DNA of 64,000 nucleotides from Dyella silvae (lineage in GTDB: Bacteria; Pseudomonadota; Gammaproteobacteria; Xanthomonadales; Rhodanobacteraceae). The DNA lies in the NCBI RefSeq assembly GCF_026421305.1, contig NZ_JAPJBQ010000003.1:310001-374000 (forward strand), read 5' to 3'. This document shows, one piece after another, positions 27,155-36,627 of the stretch. Numbering within the stretch: position 1 is the first letter of the stretch; each line of letters opens with the position of its first letter. The translations under genes were made by a program, and so were the position numbers. A model generated the notes under the pieces. The model searched no databases. It was not told the DNA's origin and was given only the letters and a program-made list of their open reading frames with translations.

Positions 27155-28609
27155 TCACCCCTGCGGGTGTTCCTCGGCCGTCCATTGGTAGCGCACCGAG
27201 TAATCCAGCGTCGTTTTGCCGCCAGCCGGCACCGTCACCTGGAATTCCAGCGTATCGGGCGTCTGCTTGCTTGGCTTGCTACTGGATGACAGCAAGGTCC
27301 ACTGGCGCCAGCGCGAAGGGTGCTCGCGTACGGTGACTACCCGCGCACTGTCGCTAGCGTTGCTCAGCGTAATGCGGAAGGCCTCGTCCAGGGTGTGGCC
27401 CGCGTTGTCCAGCTTGAAGTCGGTGCGTTCGTGCTCGCCACGCAAATCGAATGCCGTGCCGAGCGTGATCAATGCGTCGCTGCCCTTGGGCGTATCGTTG
27501 ATCCTGCCTTCGCCAATGAATTGCGGCGTACCTTTGCGGTCTGCCGTCAGCACGCGCAGGTAACCGGCTGGCAGACTGTCGAACGCACGCAGCTTCAGCG
27601 TGCTGACGATGTTGGTGTTGCCGCCAGCCACGTAGGCGCGATTGGTCATTGGCTGCGGTGGCGCCCAGGCGTTGCCGTTCTCGTAAAGCGCGGTGCGTTC
27701 GCAATCGATCGTGCGCGTGGTGTACAGCGGCACCTGGCTCACGCTGCCGTCCGGCAGATCGACGGAGCCGGGTACGGTATAGGTGCGATAGTCGGCGAGT
27801 GTGTCCTGCTCGGGAAGCTCCGCGACATCCGCTTTGGCGCGCGCGGCGTAAGCCATCGGCATGGGGCGTGGCCCACCGGTTGGCTTGGCAAACTGCGGTT
27901 CGCCGGCGACCAGTGTCAGCTGTACGCCGCTCCAGTCGCGGCCACTACGGTTGGCGATACTGGCGCGCGACTCAAACTGCATCTTGCAGCTGTTGTCTGG
28001 CAGCAGGGTGCCCACATAAGCCGCGCGCCAGCCGAGTCCCGAGGTGGTATAGCTAAGCGTGGCTTGCGCGTCGCCGGCGCGTTGGGCATCAACACGCAGT
28101 TGCAGGCTGGCCCCGGTCTGGAAACTGCCTTGCGCTCGCACGGCGGCGTACTCGCGGATCAGACTGGTGCGCCCCGAGGCATCCTGTACGAGCAGGCCAT
28201 CATCGGCGCGCAGCAGCGTGCCATTGGCCAGCGTTTGCCCGCTGGTGGCGAGCACTTCTACCGGTTGCCCGATCAGGCTGCCCAGCGCGGCGTTCTGGCC
28301 CTGGCCCAGGCGAAGGCGTTGCGAGACGACCTTGGCGGCATCACCCTCGATGCTCAGCGCCAGTGCCTCCGGGTCGAGATATTGCGGCAGGCCGCCAAGG
28401 TTGATGTCTTGCGCGCCGGCCTTCAGTTGCAGCTGACGCGGCTCACGTGCCACGGCGTAGCCCGCATGCACGCTGCCGCTGTCGCCCGAACTGAAAAGGG
28501 CGGCATCGTCGCTGCGGTAGAGCGTCAGTGTGGTGGGGGCAGCCATGACGCCCGCGCTGGTGCCAGCGGCGATGGCGAAGGCGAGCGTGCGGAGGGGAAG
28601 CAAGGTCAC
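27155..28609 (-). CDS. Exported DUF4139-family protein
   Basis: 484 aa from the GTG at 28609, which has a perfect AAAGGAG 8 nt upstream. Signal peptide (about 1-26, ending GVMAA). The C-terminal half is a DUF4139 domain: the QATLSYTTSGLGWRAAY entry, a middle stretch with SIANRSGRDWSGVQLTLVAGEP, and a final VTVPAGGKTTLDYSVRY strand as in mucoidy-inhibitor-A-like proteins. It is probably periplasmic. There are no catalytic residues I can name and the function is unknown. It is monocistronic, bounded by the hairpin at 28646-28673 and the repeat at 27051-27143. Confidence 0.85.
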   Translation of the reverse strand: MTLLPLRTLAFAIAAGTSAGVMAAPTTLTLYRSDDAALFSSGDSGSVHAGYAVAREPRQLQLKAGAQDINLGGLPQYLDPEALALSIEGDAAKVVSQRLRLGQGQNAALGSLIGQPVEVLATSGQTLANGTLLRADDGLLVQDASGRTSLIREYAAVRAQGSFQTGASLQLRVDAQRAGDAQATLSYTTSGLGWRAAYVGTLLPDNSCKMQFESRASIANRSGRDWSGVQLTLVAGEPQFAKPTGGPRPMPMAYAARAKADVAELPEQDTLADYRTYTVPGSVDLPDGSVSQVPLYTTRTIDCERTALYENGNAWAPPQPMTNRAYVAGGNTNIVSTLKLRAFDSLPAGYLRVLTADRKGTPQFIGEGRINDTPKGSDALITLGTAFDLRGEHERTDFKLDNAGHTLDEAFRITLSNASDSARVVTVREHPSRWRQWTLLSSSSKPSKQTPDTLEFQVTVPAGGKTTLDYSVRYQWTAEEHPQG

Positions 28610-28645
28610 GGTCGAACTCCTTTCGGGTGGTTGCCGCCGATAGTA

Positions 28646-28673
28646 CGGATGCCGCATGAAGCTGCGGCATCCG
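28646..28673. terminator. Hairpin downstream of the uvrA-thioesterase transcript
   Basis: A 10-bp perfect stem cggatgccgc / gcggcatccg with an 8-nt loop, 41 bp beyond the thioesterase stop and 37 bp upstream of the DUF4139 start. There is no T-run on the minus strand, so it may be Rho-assisted or only a barrier hairpin. Confidence 0.45.
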
Positions 28674-28713
28674 TCGTGTCGAACCCTTTAACCCCGAAAA
28701 GCGTTGCCGCCGT

Positions 28714-29214
28714 TCAAGCGCCGGTGTCGGCGGCGTCGCGAATCGATTGCGGTAGCGCGACCGGCTTGCCGCTGGTGGGGTCCATCCACACCATCACGAC
28801 CTTGCCATCGCAGTAGAGCACCGTGTTGTCGTGGGCGTCGACGATGCGATGGGCGAGCGTCATCGAGCTATTGCCCAGGCGTTCGCAGTAGAGCTCTACG
28901 TTCAATTGGGCCGGCCATTCGATCGGGCGGCGGTAATTGAGTTCGTTGGCGGCCAGCACGGGCATGGAGTGCTCGTCGAACCAGCCGGGCACGTGCTGCA
29001 GCCACTGCAGCCGCGCTTCTTCGAGGTAGGTGAGGTAGTTGGCGTTGTTGACGTGGTTGAACGCGTCCAGATCGCGCCAACGCACACCGATGGGGGCGAC
29101 GAACAGCGGGCTGTTCGCCGCCTCGGGTGCCTGTGCGTCCGTCACGACCGGGGCAGCTTCCTGGGCTCCGGTCTTGCGCGAGCGCTTCTCAGGCACGGGT
29201 TGGGTGGAACTCAT
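28714..29214 (-). CDS. Acyl-CoA thioesterase, 4HBT hot-dog family (YbgC/FadM-like)
   Basis: 166 aa. After a polar 40-aa N-terminal extension the hot-dog domain begins at [20 protein letters not shown]. Here D48/D50 and the N-H-V-N-N pattern match 4-hydroxybenzoyl-CoA-type thioesterases. It hydrolyses acyl-CoA thioesters in the cytoplasm; chain preference is unknown. The ATG overlaps the uvrA stop (ATGA), so it is translationally coupled to uvrA, an operon pairing without an obvious functional link. Confidence 0.9.
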   Translation of the reverse strand: MSSTQPVPEKRSRKTGAQEAAPVVTDAQAPEAANSPLFVAPIGVRWRDLDAFNHVNNANYLTYLEEARLQWLQHVPGWFDEHSMPVLAANELNYRRPIEWPAQLNVELYCERLGNSSMTLAHRIVDAHDNTVLYCDGKVVMVWMDPTSGKPVALPQSIRDAADTGA

Positions 29215-32108
29215 GCAGTCTTCTTCCGTAATGCAGGTTTGCTCTTGCCATTGTTCTCGGCCTTGGCCGCCTTGGGGGGCTTCATGTCGAGATGCGGGGC
29301 AAGGAAGCGTCCGGTATGCGAACCCGGCGTGGCAGCCACTGTTTCCGGCGTGCCGGTCACGAGGATGCGACCACCACCGGCGCCGCCTTCCGGGCCGAGA
29401 TCGACCAGCCAGTCGGCGGTCTTGATCACATCGAGATTATGCTCGATCACCACCACCGTGTTGCCCTGTTCCACCAGCTGATGCAACACGTCGAGCAACT
29501 GCTCGATGTCGTGGAAGTGCAGGCCGGTGGTCGGCTCGTCGAGGATGTAGAGCGTGCGTCCGGTATCGCGCTTGGAAAGCTCCTTGGACAGCTTCACGCG
29601 CTGCGCTTCGCCTCCCGACAGCGTGGTCGCGCTCTGGCCAAGCTTGATGTAGTCCAGGCCCACCGCGCGCAGCGTTTCGAGCTTGCGTGCGATGGTCGGC
29701 ACGTTTTCGAACAGCTTCAGTGCGTCTTCCACCGTCATGTCGAGCACGTCGGCGATGGTGTGGCCCTTGTAGTGCACTTCCAGCGTTTCGCGGTTGTAGC
29801 GCTTGCCGTGGCAGACGTCGCAAGGCACGTACACGTCCGGCAGGAAGTGCATCTCCACCTTGATCATGCCGTCGCCTTCGCAGGCTTCGCAGCGGCCGCC
29901 ACGCACGTTGAAGCTGAAGCGGCCCGGGGTGTAGCCACGTGCGCGTGCCTCTGGCACCTGGGCAAACAGTTCGCGCAGCGGCGTGAACAAGCCGGTGTAG
30001 GTGGCGGGGTTGGAACGCGGCGTGCGACCGATCGGCGACTGATCGATGTCCACCACCTTGTCGAACAGCTCCAGCCCTTCGACCGACTTGTACGCTGCCG
30101 GCTGCTCGCTCGAGCCATTCAGTTCGGCAGCGGCAAGACGGAACAACGTGTCGTTGATCAGGGTGGACTTGCCCGAGCCGGAAACACCGGTGACACAGGT
30201 AAACAGGCCTGCGGGAACCGCCAGGTCGACGTTCTTCAGGTTGTTGCCGGTGGCGCCCTTGAGGTGCAGCCACGAATCGGCGTCCAGCTGTTGGCGGCGT
30301 TCTTCCGGCACCTTGATGCCGCGCTTGCCGGAGAGGAACTGGCCGGTCACGGAACGCGGTGAGGCGAGCACGTCCTTCAACGACCCTTGCGCCACGATCT
30401 CGCCGCCGTGCACACCGGCGCCAGGGCCAATGTCGAGCACATGGTCTGCCATGCGAATCGCGTCTTCGTCGTGCTCGACCACAATCACGGTATTGCCAAG
30501 ATCACGCAGGCGCGTGAGCGTGCCGAGCAGGCGCTCATTGTCGCGCTGGTGCAGGCCGATGGATGGCTCGTCGAGCACGTACATCACGCCGACCAGGCCG
30601 GCGCCGATCTGCGACGCAAGACGGATGCGCTGCGCTTCGCCGCCGGACAGCGAGTCCGCCTGGCGATCCAGCGTGAGGTAATTGAGGCCCACGTCGTTGA
30701 GGAACGACAGCCGCTCGCGAATCTCCTTGACGATCTTTACCGCGATCTCGCCACGCCAGCCGGTGAGCGTCAGCGCTTCGAAGAAAGCGAGCGCGTCGTC
30801 GATCGAGCGCGAGGTGAGGGAGGGCAGGGCGTGGTCGGCCACGAACACGTTTCGCGCCGAGCGATTCAGTCGCTGGCCTTCGCACTCGCGGCAAGCCTGA
30901 TCACTGATGTACTTGGACAGCTCTTCGCGTACCGCGGGCGATTCGGTTTCCTTGTAGCGCCGCTCCATGTTCGGCAGGATGCCTTCGAACGTGTGCTCGC
31001 GTGTCACCCGGCCGCCGCGCTCCGTGATGTACTTGAACGCGATCATTTCCTTGCCGCTACCGTTCAGGACGGCCTTCTGCACATCCGTCGGCAGCTTGCG
31101 CCACGGCGTATCCACATCGAACTTGTAATGCGCGGCCAGCGACATCAGCAGCTGGAAGTAGTGCGCGTTGCGGCGATCCCAGCCGCGAATCGCGCCGCCG
31201 GCCAGCGACAGCTCGGGGTGGGCCACCACGCGTGCCGCGTCGAACACCTGCGTGACGCCCAGGCCATCGCAGGTCGGGCAAGCGCCGACCGGCGAGTTGA
31301 ACGAGAACAGGCGCGGCTCCAGCTCCGGCAGCGAGTAGTCGCAGACCGGGCAGGAGTAGCGGGAGGACAACAACTGTTCCGGCGCCTTCGCATCGTCCAT
31401 GTCGACCACGATGGCGAGGCCGTCGCCAAGCCGGAGCGCCGTCTCGAACGATTCGGCCAGGCGCTGCTTGATGTCATCGCGCGGACGGAAGCGGTCGATC
31501 ACGGCTTCAATCGTGTGCTTCTGGCGCAGCGTGAGCGGCGGCACGGCGTCCAGGTCGTACACCGCGCCGTCAACGCGCGCACGCACAAAACCCTGCGCGC
31601 GCAGCTGATCGAACACCTGCACGTGCTCGCCCTTGCGCTCTCGGATTACTGGCGCGAGCAGCATGTAGCGCTTCTCGGCATCGAGCGCGAGGGTGGTGTC
31701 CACCATCTGGCTTACGGTCTGCGCTTCCAGCGGAATGCCGTGATCCGGACAACGCGGTGTGCCGACGCGGGCATACAGCAGGCGCAGATAGTCGTAGACC
31801 TCGGTGATCGTGCCCACGGTCGAGCGCGGGTTGTGCGAGGTCGACTTCTGCTCGATGGAAATGGCCGGCGAGAGACCTTCAATGTGGTCGACGTCGGGCT
31901 TCTCCATCATCGACAAAAATTGCCGGGCATAAGCCGACAACGATTCGACATACCGACGCTGGCCTTCGGCATAGATGGTGTCGAACGCCAAAGAGGATTT
32001 GCCGGAACCCGACAGGCCGGTAATCACGATCAGGCGATCGCGAGGCAGGTCGAGGTCGATGTTCTTGAGGTTATGCGTGCGCGCGCCGCGTATGCGGATG
32101 GTGTCCAT
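29211..32108 (-). CDS. uvrA: Excinuclease ABC subunit A
   Basis: 965 aa. Two ABC ATPase modules, Walker [11 protein letters not shown] near residue 31 and GVSGSGKST in the second half, with the signature LSGGEAQR in both. Two zinc modules use CPVCDY... and CEACEGDG / CDVCHGKRY. It recognises damaged DNA in nucleotide excision repair with UvrB. The start at 32108 matches the universal MD-x-I-x-I-x-GA N-terminus; 27 upstream in-frame codons are ignored. The AT-rich 171-bp gap to the divergent DUF2059 gene holds no clear LexA box. Confidence 0.97.
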   Translation of the reverse strand: MDTIRIRGARTHNLKNIDLDLPRDRLIVITGLSGSGKSSLAFDTIYAEGQRRYVESLSAYARQFLSMMEKPDVDHIEGLSPAISIEQKSTSHNPRSTVGTITEVYDYLRLLYARVGTPRCPDHGIPLEAQTVSQMVDTTLALDAEKRYMLLAPVIRERKGEHVQVFDQLRAQGFVRARVDGAVYDLDAVPPLTLRQKHTIEAVIDRFRPRDDIKQRLAESFETALRLGDGLAIVVDMDDAKAPEQLLSSRYSCPVCDYSLPELEPRLFSFNSPVGACPTCDGLGVTQVFDAARVVAHPELSLAGGAIRGWDRRNAHYFQLLMSLAAHYKFDVDTPWRKLPTDVQKAVLNGSGKEMIAFKYITERGGRVTREHTFEGILPNMERRYKETESPAVREELSKYISDQACRECEGQRLNRSARNVFVADHALPSLTSRSIDDALAFFEALTLTGWRGEIAVKIVKEIRERLSFLNDVGLNYLTLDRQADSLSGGEAQRIRLASQIGAGLVGVMYVLDEPSIGLHQRDNERLLGTLTRLRDLGNTVIVVEHDEDAIRMADHVLDIGPGAGVHGGEIVAQGSLKDVLASPRSVTGQFLSGKRGIKVPEERRQQLDADSWLHLKGATGNNLKNVDLAVPAGLFTCVTGVSGSGKSTLINDTLFRLAAAELNGSSEQPAAYKSVEGLELFDKVVDIDQSPIGRTPRSNPATYTGLFTPLRELFAQVPEARARGYTPGRFSFNVRGGRCEACEGDGMIKVEMHFLPDVYVPCDVCHGKRYNRETLEVHYKGHTIADVLDMTVEDALKLFENVPTIARKLETLRAVGLDYIKLGQSATTLSGGEAQRVKLSKELSKRDTGRTLYILDEPTTGLHFHDIEQLLDVLHQLVEQGNTVVVIEHNLDVIKTADWLVDLGPEGGAGGGRILVTGTPETVAATPGSHTGRFLAPHLDMKPPKAAKAENNGKSKPALRKKTA

Positions 32109-32279
32109 GTCGCCCGGGGTGGTCGGAGGGGAAAAGGAAAACTGTACTATACCAAACTTATCAGTATGGTTATTGCGGCCAGACGCCACCCAACAAACTC
32201 TTAAGACGAAGATCCGGCCGAGTATGGCCTAATGGAATCTTTGGCCGGTCTCCGGCCCGAACAACGACAGAGAGTGCGG

Positions 32280-33017
32280 ATGCGTAAGTGGACTACATGG
32301 GGCGTCGCCCTGGTGCTTGCAATAACCGGTGGACAGGCCATGGCACGGTCGACGGCGCCGGCCAGCGAAGAGCAGGTGCGCCAGCTGATGGAAGCGGTGG
32401 GCGTGGGCAAGATGCTCGCCCAGATGAATTCCCAGGCGGTGACCAATCTGCAGCAATCGATGCCCTGCGTGCAGGCCGATTTCTGGCAGAACTACATGGA
32501 CGCCAACCAGACCCAGCTGTTCATCGGCCGGCTGGTGCCGGTCTATCAGCGCCATTTCACTGCCGATGAGATGGAAGGGCTGCTCAAGTTCTACCGCTCC
32601 CCGTTGGGCCAGAAAGTGATCACCGAGATGCCCAACACCATGGCCGAAGCCAACCAGGCCGGCCAGCAGTGGAGCCACGAACGCAGCGACCAGATGATCT
32701 CCGAGCTCAAGCAGATGGGTACGCTGGATGGCAGCGGCCGTTGTCCGGCCAAGGTCGCCACGACCCCTGTGGCCGGCGCAGCGGCACTGACGGCCGCCGC
32801 GGGTCATGAAGAAGCCGACGGCGAAGAGGGCGATGCACCGGCCAAGGCTGCCGCCAAGGCGCCAGCCAAGTCCAAGGCCCATACCACGACCAAGAAGGCG
32901 CCCGCCAAGAGCACGGCCAAGAAGCCGGCAACTGCGAGCAAGACGCCCGCCAAGAGCGACGCCAAGCCGGCACCGGCGAAAACGACCACTCAGGCCAGCC
33001 CGCAGGCCGGTCAGTGA
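32280..33017 (+). CDS. Exported DUF2059 protein with Lys/Ala/Pro-rich tail
   Basis: 245 aa. Signal peptide (about 1-22, ending GQAMA). A DUF2059 domain (about 30-150) with QRHFTADEMEGLLKFYRSPLG is typical of the family. A long low-complexity C-terminal tail (about 175-245) of Lys, Ala, Pro, Thr and Ser in repeated PAKS / AKKP units is strongly basic. DUF2059 has no settled function. The tail recalls histone-H1-like or AlgP-type sequences and might bind the envelope or nucleic acid after export. Divergent from uvrA; rplU follows with its own promoter. Confidence 0.85.
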   Translation: MRKWTTWGVALVLAITGGQAMARSTAPASEEQVRQLMEAVGVGKMLAQMNSQAVTNLQQSMPCVQADFWQNYMDANQTQLFIGRLVPVYQRHFTADEMEGLLKFYRSPLGQKVITEMPNTMAEANQAGQQWSHERSDQMISELKQMGTLDGSGRCPAKVATTPVAGAAALTAAAGHEEADGEEGDAPAKAAAKAPAKSKAHTTTKKAPAKSTAKKPATASKTPAKSDAKPAPAKTTTQASPQAGQ

Positions 33018-33048
33018 ACCGGGGCTATCGGGTAAAAGTGGTCAGTAA

Positions 33049-33078
33049 TTGACCAGAACGCGAGTGCCTCGTTATACT
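33049..33078 (+). promoter_or_regulatory. Sigma-70 promoter of rplU-rpmA
   Basis: TTGACC (33049-33054), an 18-nt spacer, TATACT (33073-33078), about 67 nt upstream of the rplU ATG. Both boxes are close to consensus. Confidence 0.75.
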
Positions 33079-33145
33079 CCCGAGTTCGTCAGTGCCGTTT
33101 TAGGCGCGGCGAACCCAAGAGAATAACGACAGAAGGGATATTCCC

Positions 33146-33460
33146 ATGAGTTACGCAGTCATCAAGACCGGCGGCAAGCAGTACCGCGTTCAGCAGGGCG
33201 ACGTCCTGCGCGTGGAGCTGCTGAACGCCGAAGAAGGCGCCGCCATCAAGTTCGAGCAGGTTCTGCTGGTGGGTGCCGGTGAGTCGATCACCGTTGGTGC
33301 CCCGACCGTGGCCGGTGCCACCGTCAGCGCCACCGTGCGTAAGCACGGCCGTGCCGACAAGGTCCGCATCATCAAGTTCCGCCGCCGCAAGCACCACAAG
33401 AAGCAGCAGGGACATCGTCAGCATTTCACCGAAGTCGAGATCACGGGCATCAACGCCTGA
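33146..33460 (+). CDS. rplU: 50S ribosomal protein L21
   Basis: 104 aa, normal length. Begins [18 protein letters not shown], contains the conserved [14 protein letters not shown] stretch binding 23S rRNA and ends EITGINA. A preceding AAGGGAT serves as ribosome-binding site. It is followed by rpmA after 19 nt and then obgE, the widespread rplU-rpmA-obg order. Confidence 0.98.
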   Translation: MSYAVIKTGGKQYRVQQGDVLRVELLNAEEGAAIKFEQVLLVGAGESITVGAPTVAGATVSATVRKHGRADKVRIIKFRRRKHHKKQQGHRQHFTEVEITGINA

Positions 33461-33479
33461 TCAGCCGGAGTAGATAGTC

Positions 33480-33737
33480 ATGGCACATAAAAAAGGCGTA
33501 GGTTCGTCCCGTAACGGTCGCGACTCCAACCCGAAGTATCTCGGCGTGAAGGTGTACGGCGGCCAGGCCATCGAGGCCGGCAACATCATCGTGCGTCAGC
33601 GGGGCACCAAGTTCCATGCCGGTACCGGCGTGGGTCTGGGTCGTGACCACACGCTGTTTGCCCTGGTCGACGGCACCGTCGAGTTCAAGGCTCGCGGCGC
33701 TGAAGGTCGCAAGTTCGTCAGCGTCGTCAAGGCTTAA
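33480..33737 (+). CDS. rpmA: 50S ribosomal protein L27
   Basis: 85 aa. [16 protein letters not shown] is the flexible N-terminus that reaches the peptidyl-transferase centre, followed by [20 protein letters not shown]. There is no Firmicute-type N-terminal cleavage extension. It is cotranscribed with rplU and ended by the terminator at 33758-33790. Confidence 0.98.
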   Translation: MAHKKGVGSSRNGRDSNPKYLGVKVYGGQAIEAGNIIVRQRGTKFHAGTGVGLGRDHTLFALVDGTVEFKARGAEGRKFVSVVKA

Positions 33738-33757
33738 TCTCCTTCGGCGTTGCAGCG

Positions 33758-33790
33758 AAGGCCCCGCTTCGGCGGGGCTTTTGTTTTTTC
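33758..33790 (+). terminator. Intrinsic terminator after rpmA
   Basis: GCCCCGC-TTCG-GCGGGGC with a stable tetraloop, followed by TTTTGTTTTTT. It separates rplU-rpmA from obgE. Confidence 0.92.
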
Positions 33791-33845
33791 TGGAGCGGAT
33801 GGCGAAGCCGCTTGCGTAAGGCGCAAGTACTGGATTCGCTTATGA

Positions 33846-34979
<1,134 letters not shown>

Positions 34980-35007
34980 GCGCGCCATCATTCGCGATTA
35001 GGCTCTT

Positions 35008-35035
35008 AAAAAAGCGGCTATTGGCCGCTTTTTTT
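35008..35035. terminator. Intrinsic terminator after obgE
   Basis: AAAAAAGCGGC / GCCGCTTTTTTT with a 5-nt loop; the A-run and T-run make it usable from both sides. Confidence 0.9.
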
Positions 35036-35238
35036 ATTCCCTCTCTCCGCAGGGGTGAGGGAAGGGTGCTCGCGGTAACGTTCATTCCCCTCACCGTCAT
35101 CCCAGCGAAGGCTGGAGGCGCTTCACAACAGCCGCAGGCTGGTCATCCAGTGACTTTGCTCTTGGCCTTGAGCGAGGCGCTACCGCCAGCGTGCCGCCTA
35201 CGCGGCGGGCGTTTCGACCTCCTGCCGGAGGCCGAGTC

Positions 35239-35268
35239 ACTTTTCTTTTGCTGGCCCAAAAGAAAAGT
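35239..35268. repeat. Left arm hairpin of the composite element
   Basis: acttttcttttg / caaaagaaaagt, 12-bp perfect stem with a 6-nt loop. The mirror copy is at 35781-35808 in opposite orientation. Confidence 0.8.
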
Positions 35269-35313
35269 AACCCAAAGAAAATGGCCTGAAGAGCTGGCAG
35301 CATTGCGCAGGGA

Positions 35314-35414
35314 TAAGCCCGAACGCTTGAGGCGCGTTGCTACTTGGCAACCTCCGCCGCTACACAGCGGGTACTTCCAAGCGCTTCGCAACGCGCCATC
35401 GCGGAGAGGGCTTA
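35314..35414. other. Nested long stem-loop in the core of the composite element
   Basis: Four nested stems: TAAGCCC/GGGCTTA (35314-35320 with 35408-35414), GGCGCGTTGC/GCAACGCGCC (35331-35340 with 35388-35397), CTTGG/CCAAG (35343-35347 with 35377-35381) and CCGC/GCGG (35357-35360 with 35367-35370). It would fold as a 101-nt hairpin in RNA or single-stranded DNA. Function unknown. Confidence 0.65.
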
Positions 35415-35780
35415 AAGCGGGTGGTCGCTACGCTTCCCGACCGCTGAGGCAAGGTAAAGAGGACGCTACGCTTCCCGACCGTCGTGGAGAACTCGCTGCA
35501 TAACGGCATAGCCTTGCGGCATTCAGGCACGAACAACGTGACCCAACAACGCGATGTGCAGCGCAGCTGCACGAGCCGTCGGCTTTGAGCCTTAGATCTT
35601 CCGGGTCCCCGTATGGGGCGGCGGGCGGGTGGAGGAATAGCCCGAAGGGTGGCCGGCATGGATGCCGGCCAGTTTGGCGTCAGGGCAGGATGCCCTGTCG
35701 GCAAACCCCGCAACCCGACCGCGTACCTGGAGGGCGTCAGCCCGGAAGGCGCCTCATCCGGGGTGCCGTTTCTTTTGGTT

Positions 35781-35808
35781 ACTTTTCTTTGGGCAAGCAA
35801 AGAAAAGT
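35781..35808. repeat. Right arm hairpin of the composite element
   Basis: acttttctttg / caaagaaaagt, 11-bp perfect stem with a 6-nt loop; an inverted near-copy of 35239-35268. Confidence 0.8.
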
Positions 35809-36030
35809 GACCCGGCCTCCGGCAGGAGGTCGGAAGCCCGCGGCAGGCGAGCCCGGTCGCCGAGACGCTAAGGCCAAGCGATACCGCTACTGGATCCCGG
35901 CCTACGCAGGGATGACGGTGAGGGATTTCAACCGTGTTGCGAGCACCCACTCTTTGCCACCTTTCCCGGGCCCGCTCTTTCTCAAGCACAAAAGGCCGGC
36001 TTTCGCCGACCCGCTCTCGGCGCAAACACA

Positions 36031-36054
36031 AAAAAGCCGGCTTTCGCCGGCTTC
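36031..36054 (-). terminator. Intrinsic terminator of rpsT
   Basis: On the minus strand: AAGCCGGC-GAAA-GCCGGCTT followed by TTTT, about 35 nt beyond the rpsT stop. A degenerate second copy (aaaaggccggctttcgccg) lies at about 35990-36008. Confidence 0.88.
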
Positions 36055-36088
36055 TTCGCCAACCCGAGATTCAGTACGCGGGGCTGGC

Positions 36089-36352
36089 TTACGCCAGCTC
36101 GCGGATCTTCGCGTTGAGGCGGCTCTTGTGACGAGCAGCCTTGTTCTTGTGGATCAGGCCGCGGGCGGCGTAGCGATCCATGACCGGCTGCGCGGCAGCA
36201 AACGCCTCGACGGCGCCAGCCTTGTCCTTGGCCTCGATGGCCTTGACGACCTTCTTGAGGGCGGTGCGCACCATGGAACGGGCGCTGACGTTGCGCAGGC
36301 GGCGCTGCTCGGACTGGCGCGCGCGCTTCTTCGCGGACTTGATGTTGGCCAA
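36089..36352 (-). CDS. rpsT: 30S ribosomal protein S20
   Basis: 87 aa from a TTG at 36352 preceded by CGGAG. The mature protein begins [12 protein letters not shown], as in other S20 proteins, and the body is Lys/Arg/Ala-rich helical. E. coli rpsT also starts at UUG, where the weak start supports autogenous control, so this is a conserved oddity. An in-frame ATG 24 codons upstream lies inside the promoter and is rejected. It is divergent from murJ, as in many proteobacteria. Confidence 0.96.
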   Translation of the reverse strand: MANIKSAKKRARQSEQRRLRNVSARSMVRTALKKVVKAIEAKDKAGAVEAFAAAQPVMDRYAARGLIHKNKAARHKSRLNAKIRELA

Positions 36353-36395
36353 GGTAGAACTCCGGAATGGATTGCTGGGTTGGAAAAAGACGGCA

Positions 36396-36424
36396 ATTAT
36401 GCGGTCAATGAGCCGCAGCGTCAA
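36396..36424 (-). promoter_or_regulatory. Sigma-70 promoter of rpsT
   Basis: On the minus strand: TTGACG (36419-36424), a 17-nt spacer, CATAAT (36396-36401), giving a leader of about 35-40 nt before the TTG start. Confidence 0.75.
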
Positions 36425-36627
36425 TAGCTTAGCTATTTGTCAAGGCTCGCCCGCCCGGCGAAGCGCCTTGGGTAGGACGCGAAAAGGTGACCGAGCGGCC
36501 GGCATTATGCCACGTGCAAGCTGTCATCTTGCCACCTCTCGCTGTCAAACTACGCGCCTTTCGGGCTGGGGCAGGGGGCTCCGTGCCCGCTTCCGCCCGT
36601 ATCACCAGCAAAGGCAACGTCAGAGGC

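Larger units (their letters stand above)
35064..35948. repeat. Approx. 885-bp composite inverted-repeat element, no gene
   Basis: Outermost GGGTGCTCGC (35064-35073) is inverted as GCGAGCACCC (35939-35948). Inside come degenerate CCTCACCGTCATCCC arms (35089-35152 and 35888-35923), matching the arms of the compact repeat at 19570-19669. Next is CGACCTCCTGCCGGAGGCC (35216-35234; inverted at 35815-35833), then a hairpin at each side (35239-35268; 35781-35808). The core (about 35290-35765) has a nested stem-loop at 35314-35414 and an 18-bp direct repeat (35426-35443, 35464-35481). Open frames here are antisense-symmetric or run into rpsT, have no family likeness and are rejected. It looks like a mobile or amplified non-coding repeat, with no transposase inside. 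Confidence 0.75.

Noticed and set aside
27320-28816. 498-codon plus-strand frame opposite the DUF4139 gene
   Set aside because: Antisense; the minus-strand gene has a signal peptide and a perfect ribosome-binding site.
32130-32180. Possible LexA box upstream of uvrA
   Set aside because: The AT-rich stretch contains TACTATACC-like sequence but no CTG-N10-CAG and no clear xanthomonad-type LexA palindrome.
30387-32204. 605-codon plus-strand frame opposite uvrA
   Set aside because: Entirely antisense to UvrA, whose motifs are intact on the minus strand.
35585-36427. 280-codon plus-strand open frame across the composite repeat and rpsT
   Set aside because: It runs antisense through rpsT, its first part is repeat sequence, and the translation has no recognisable domain. 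No ribosome-binding site.
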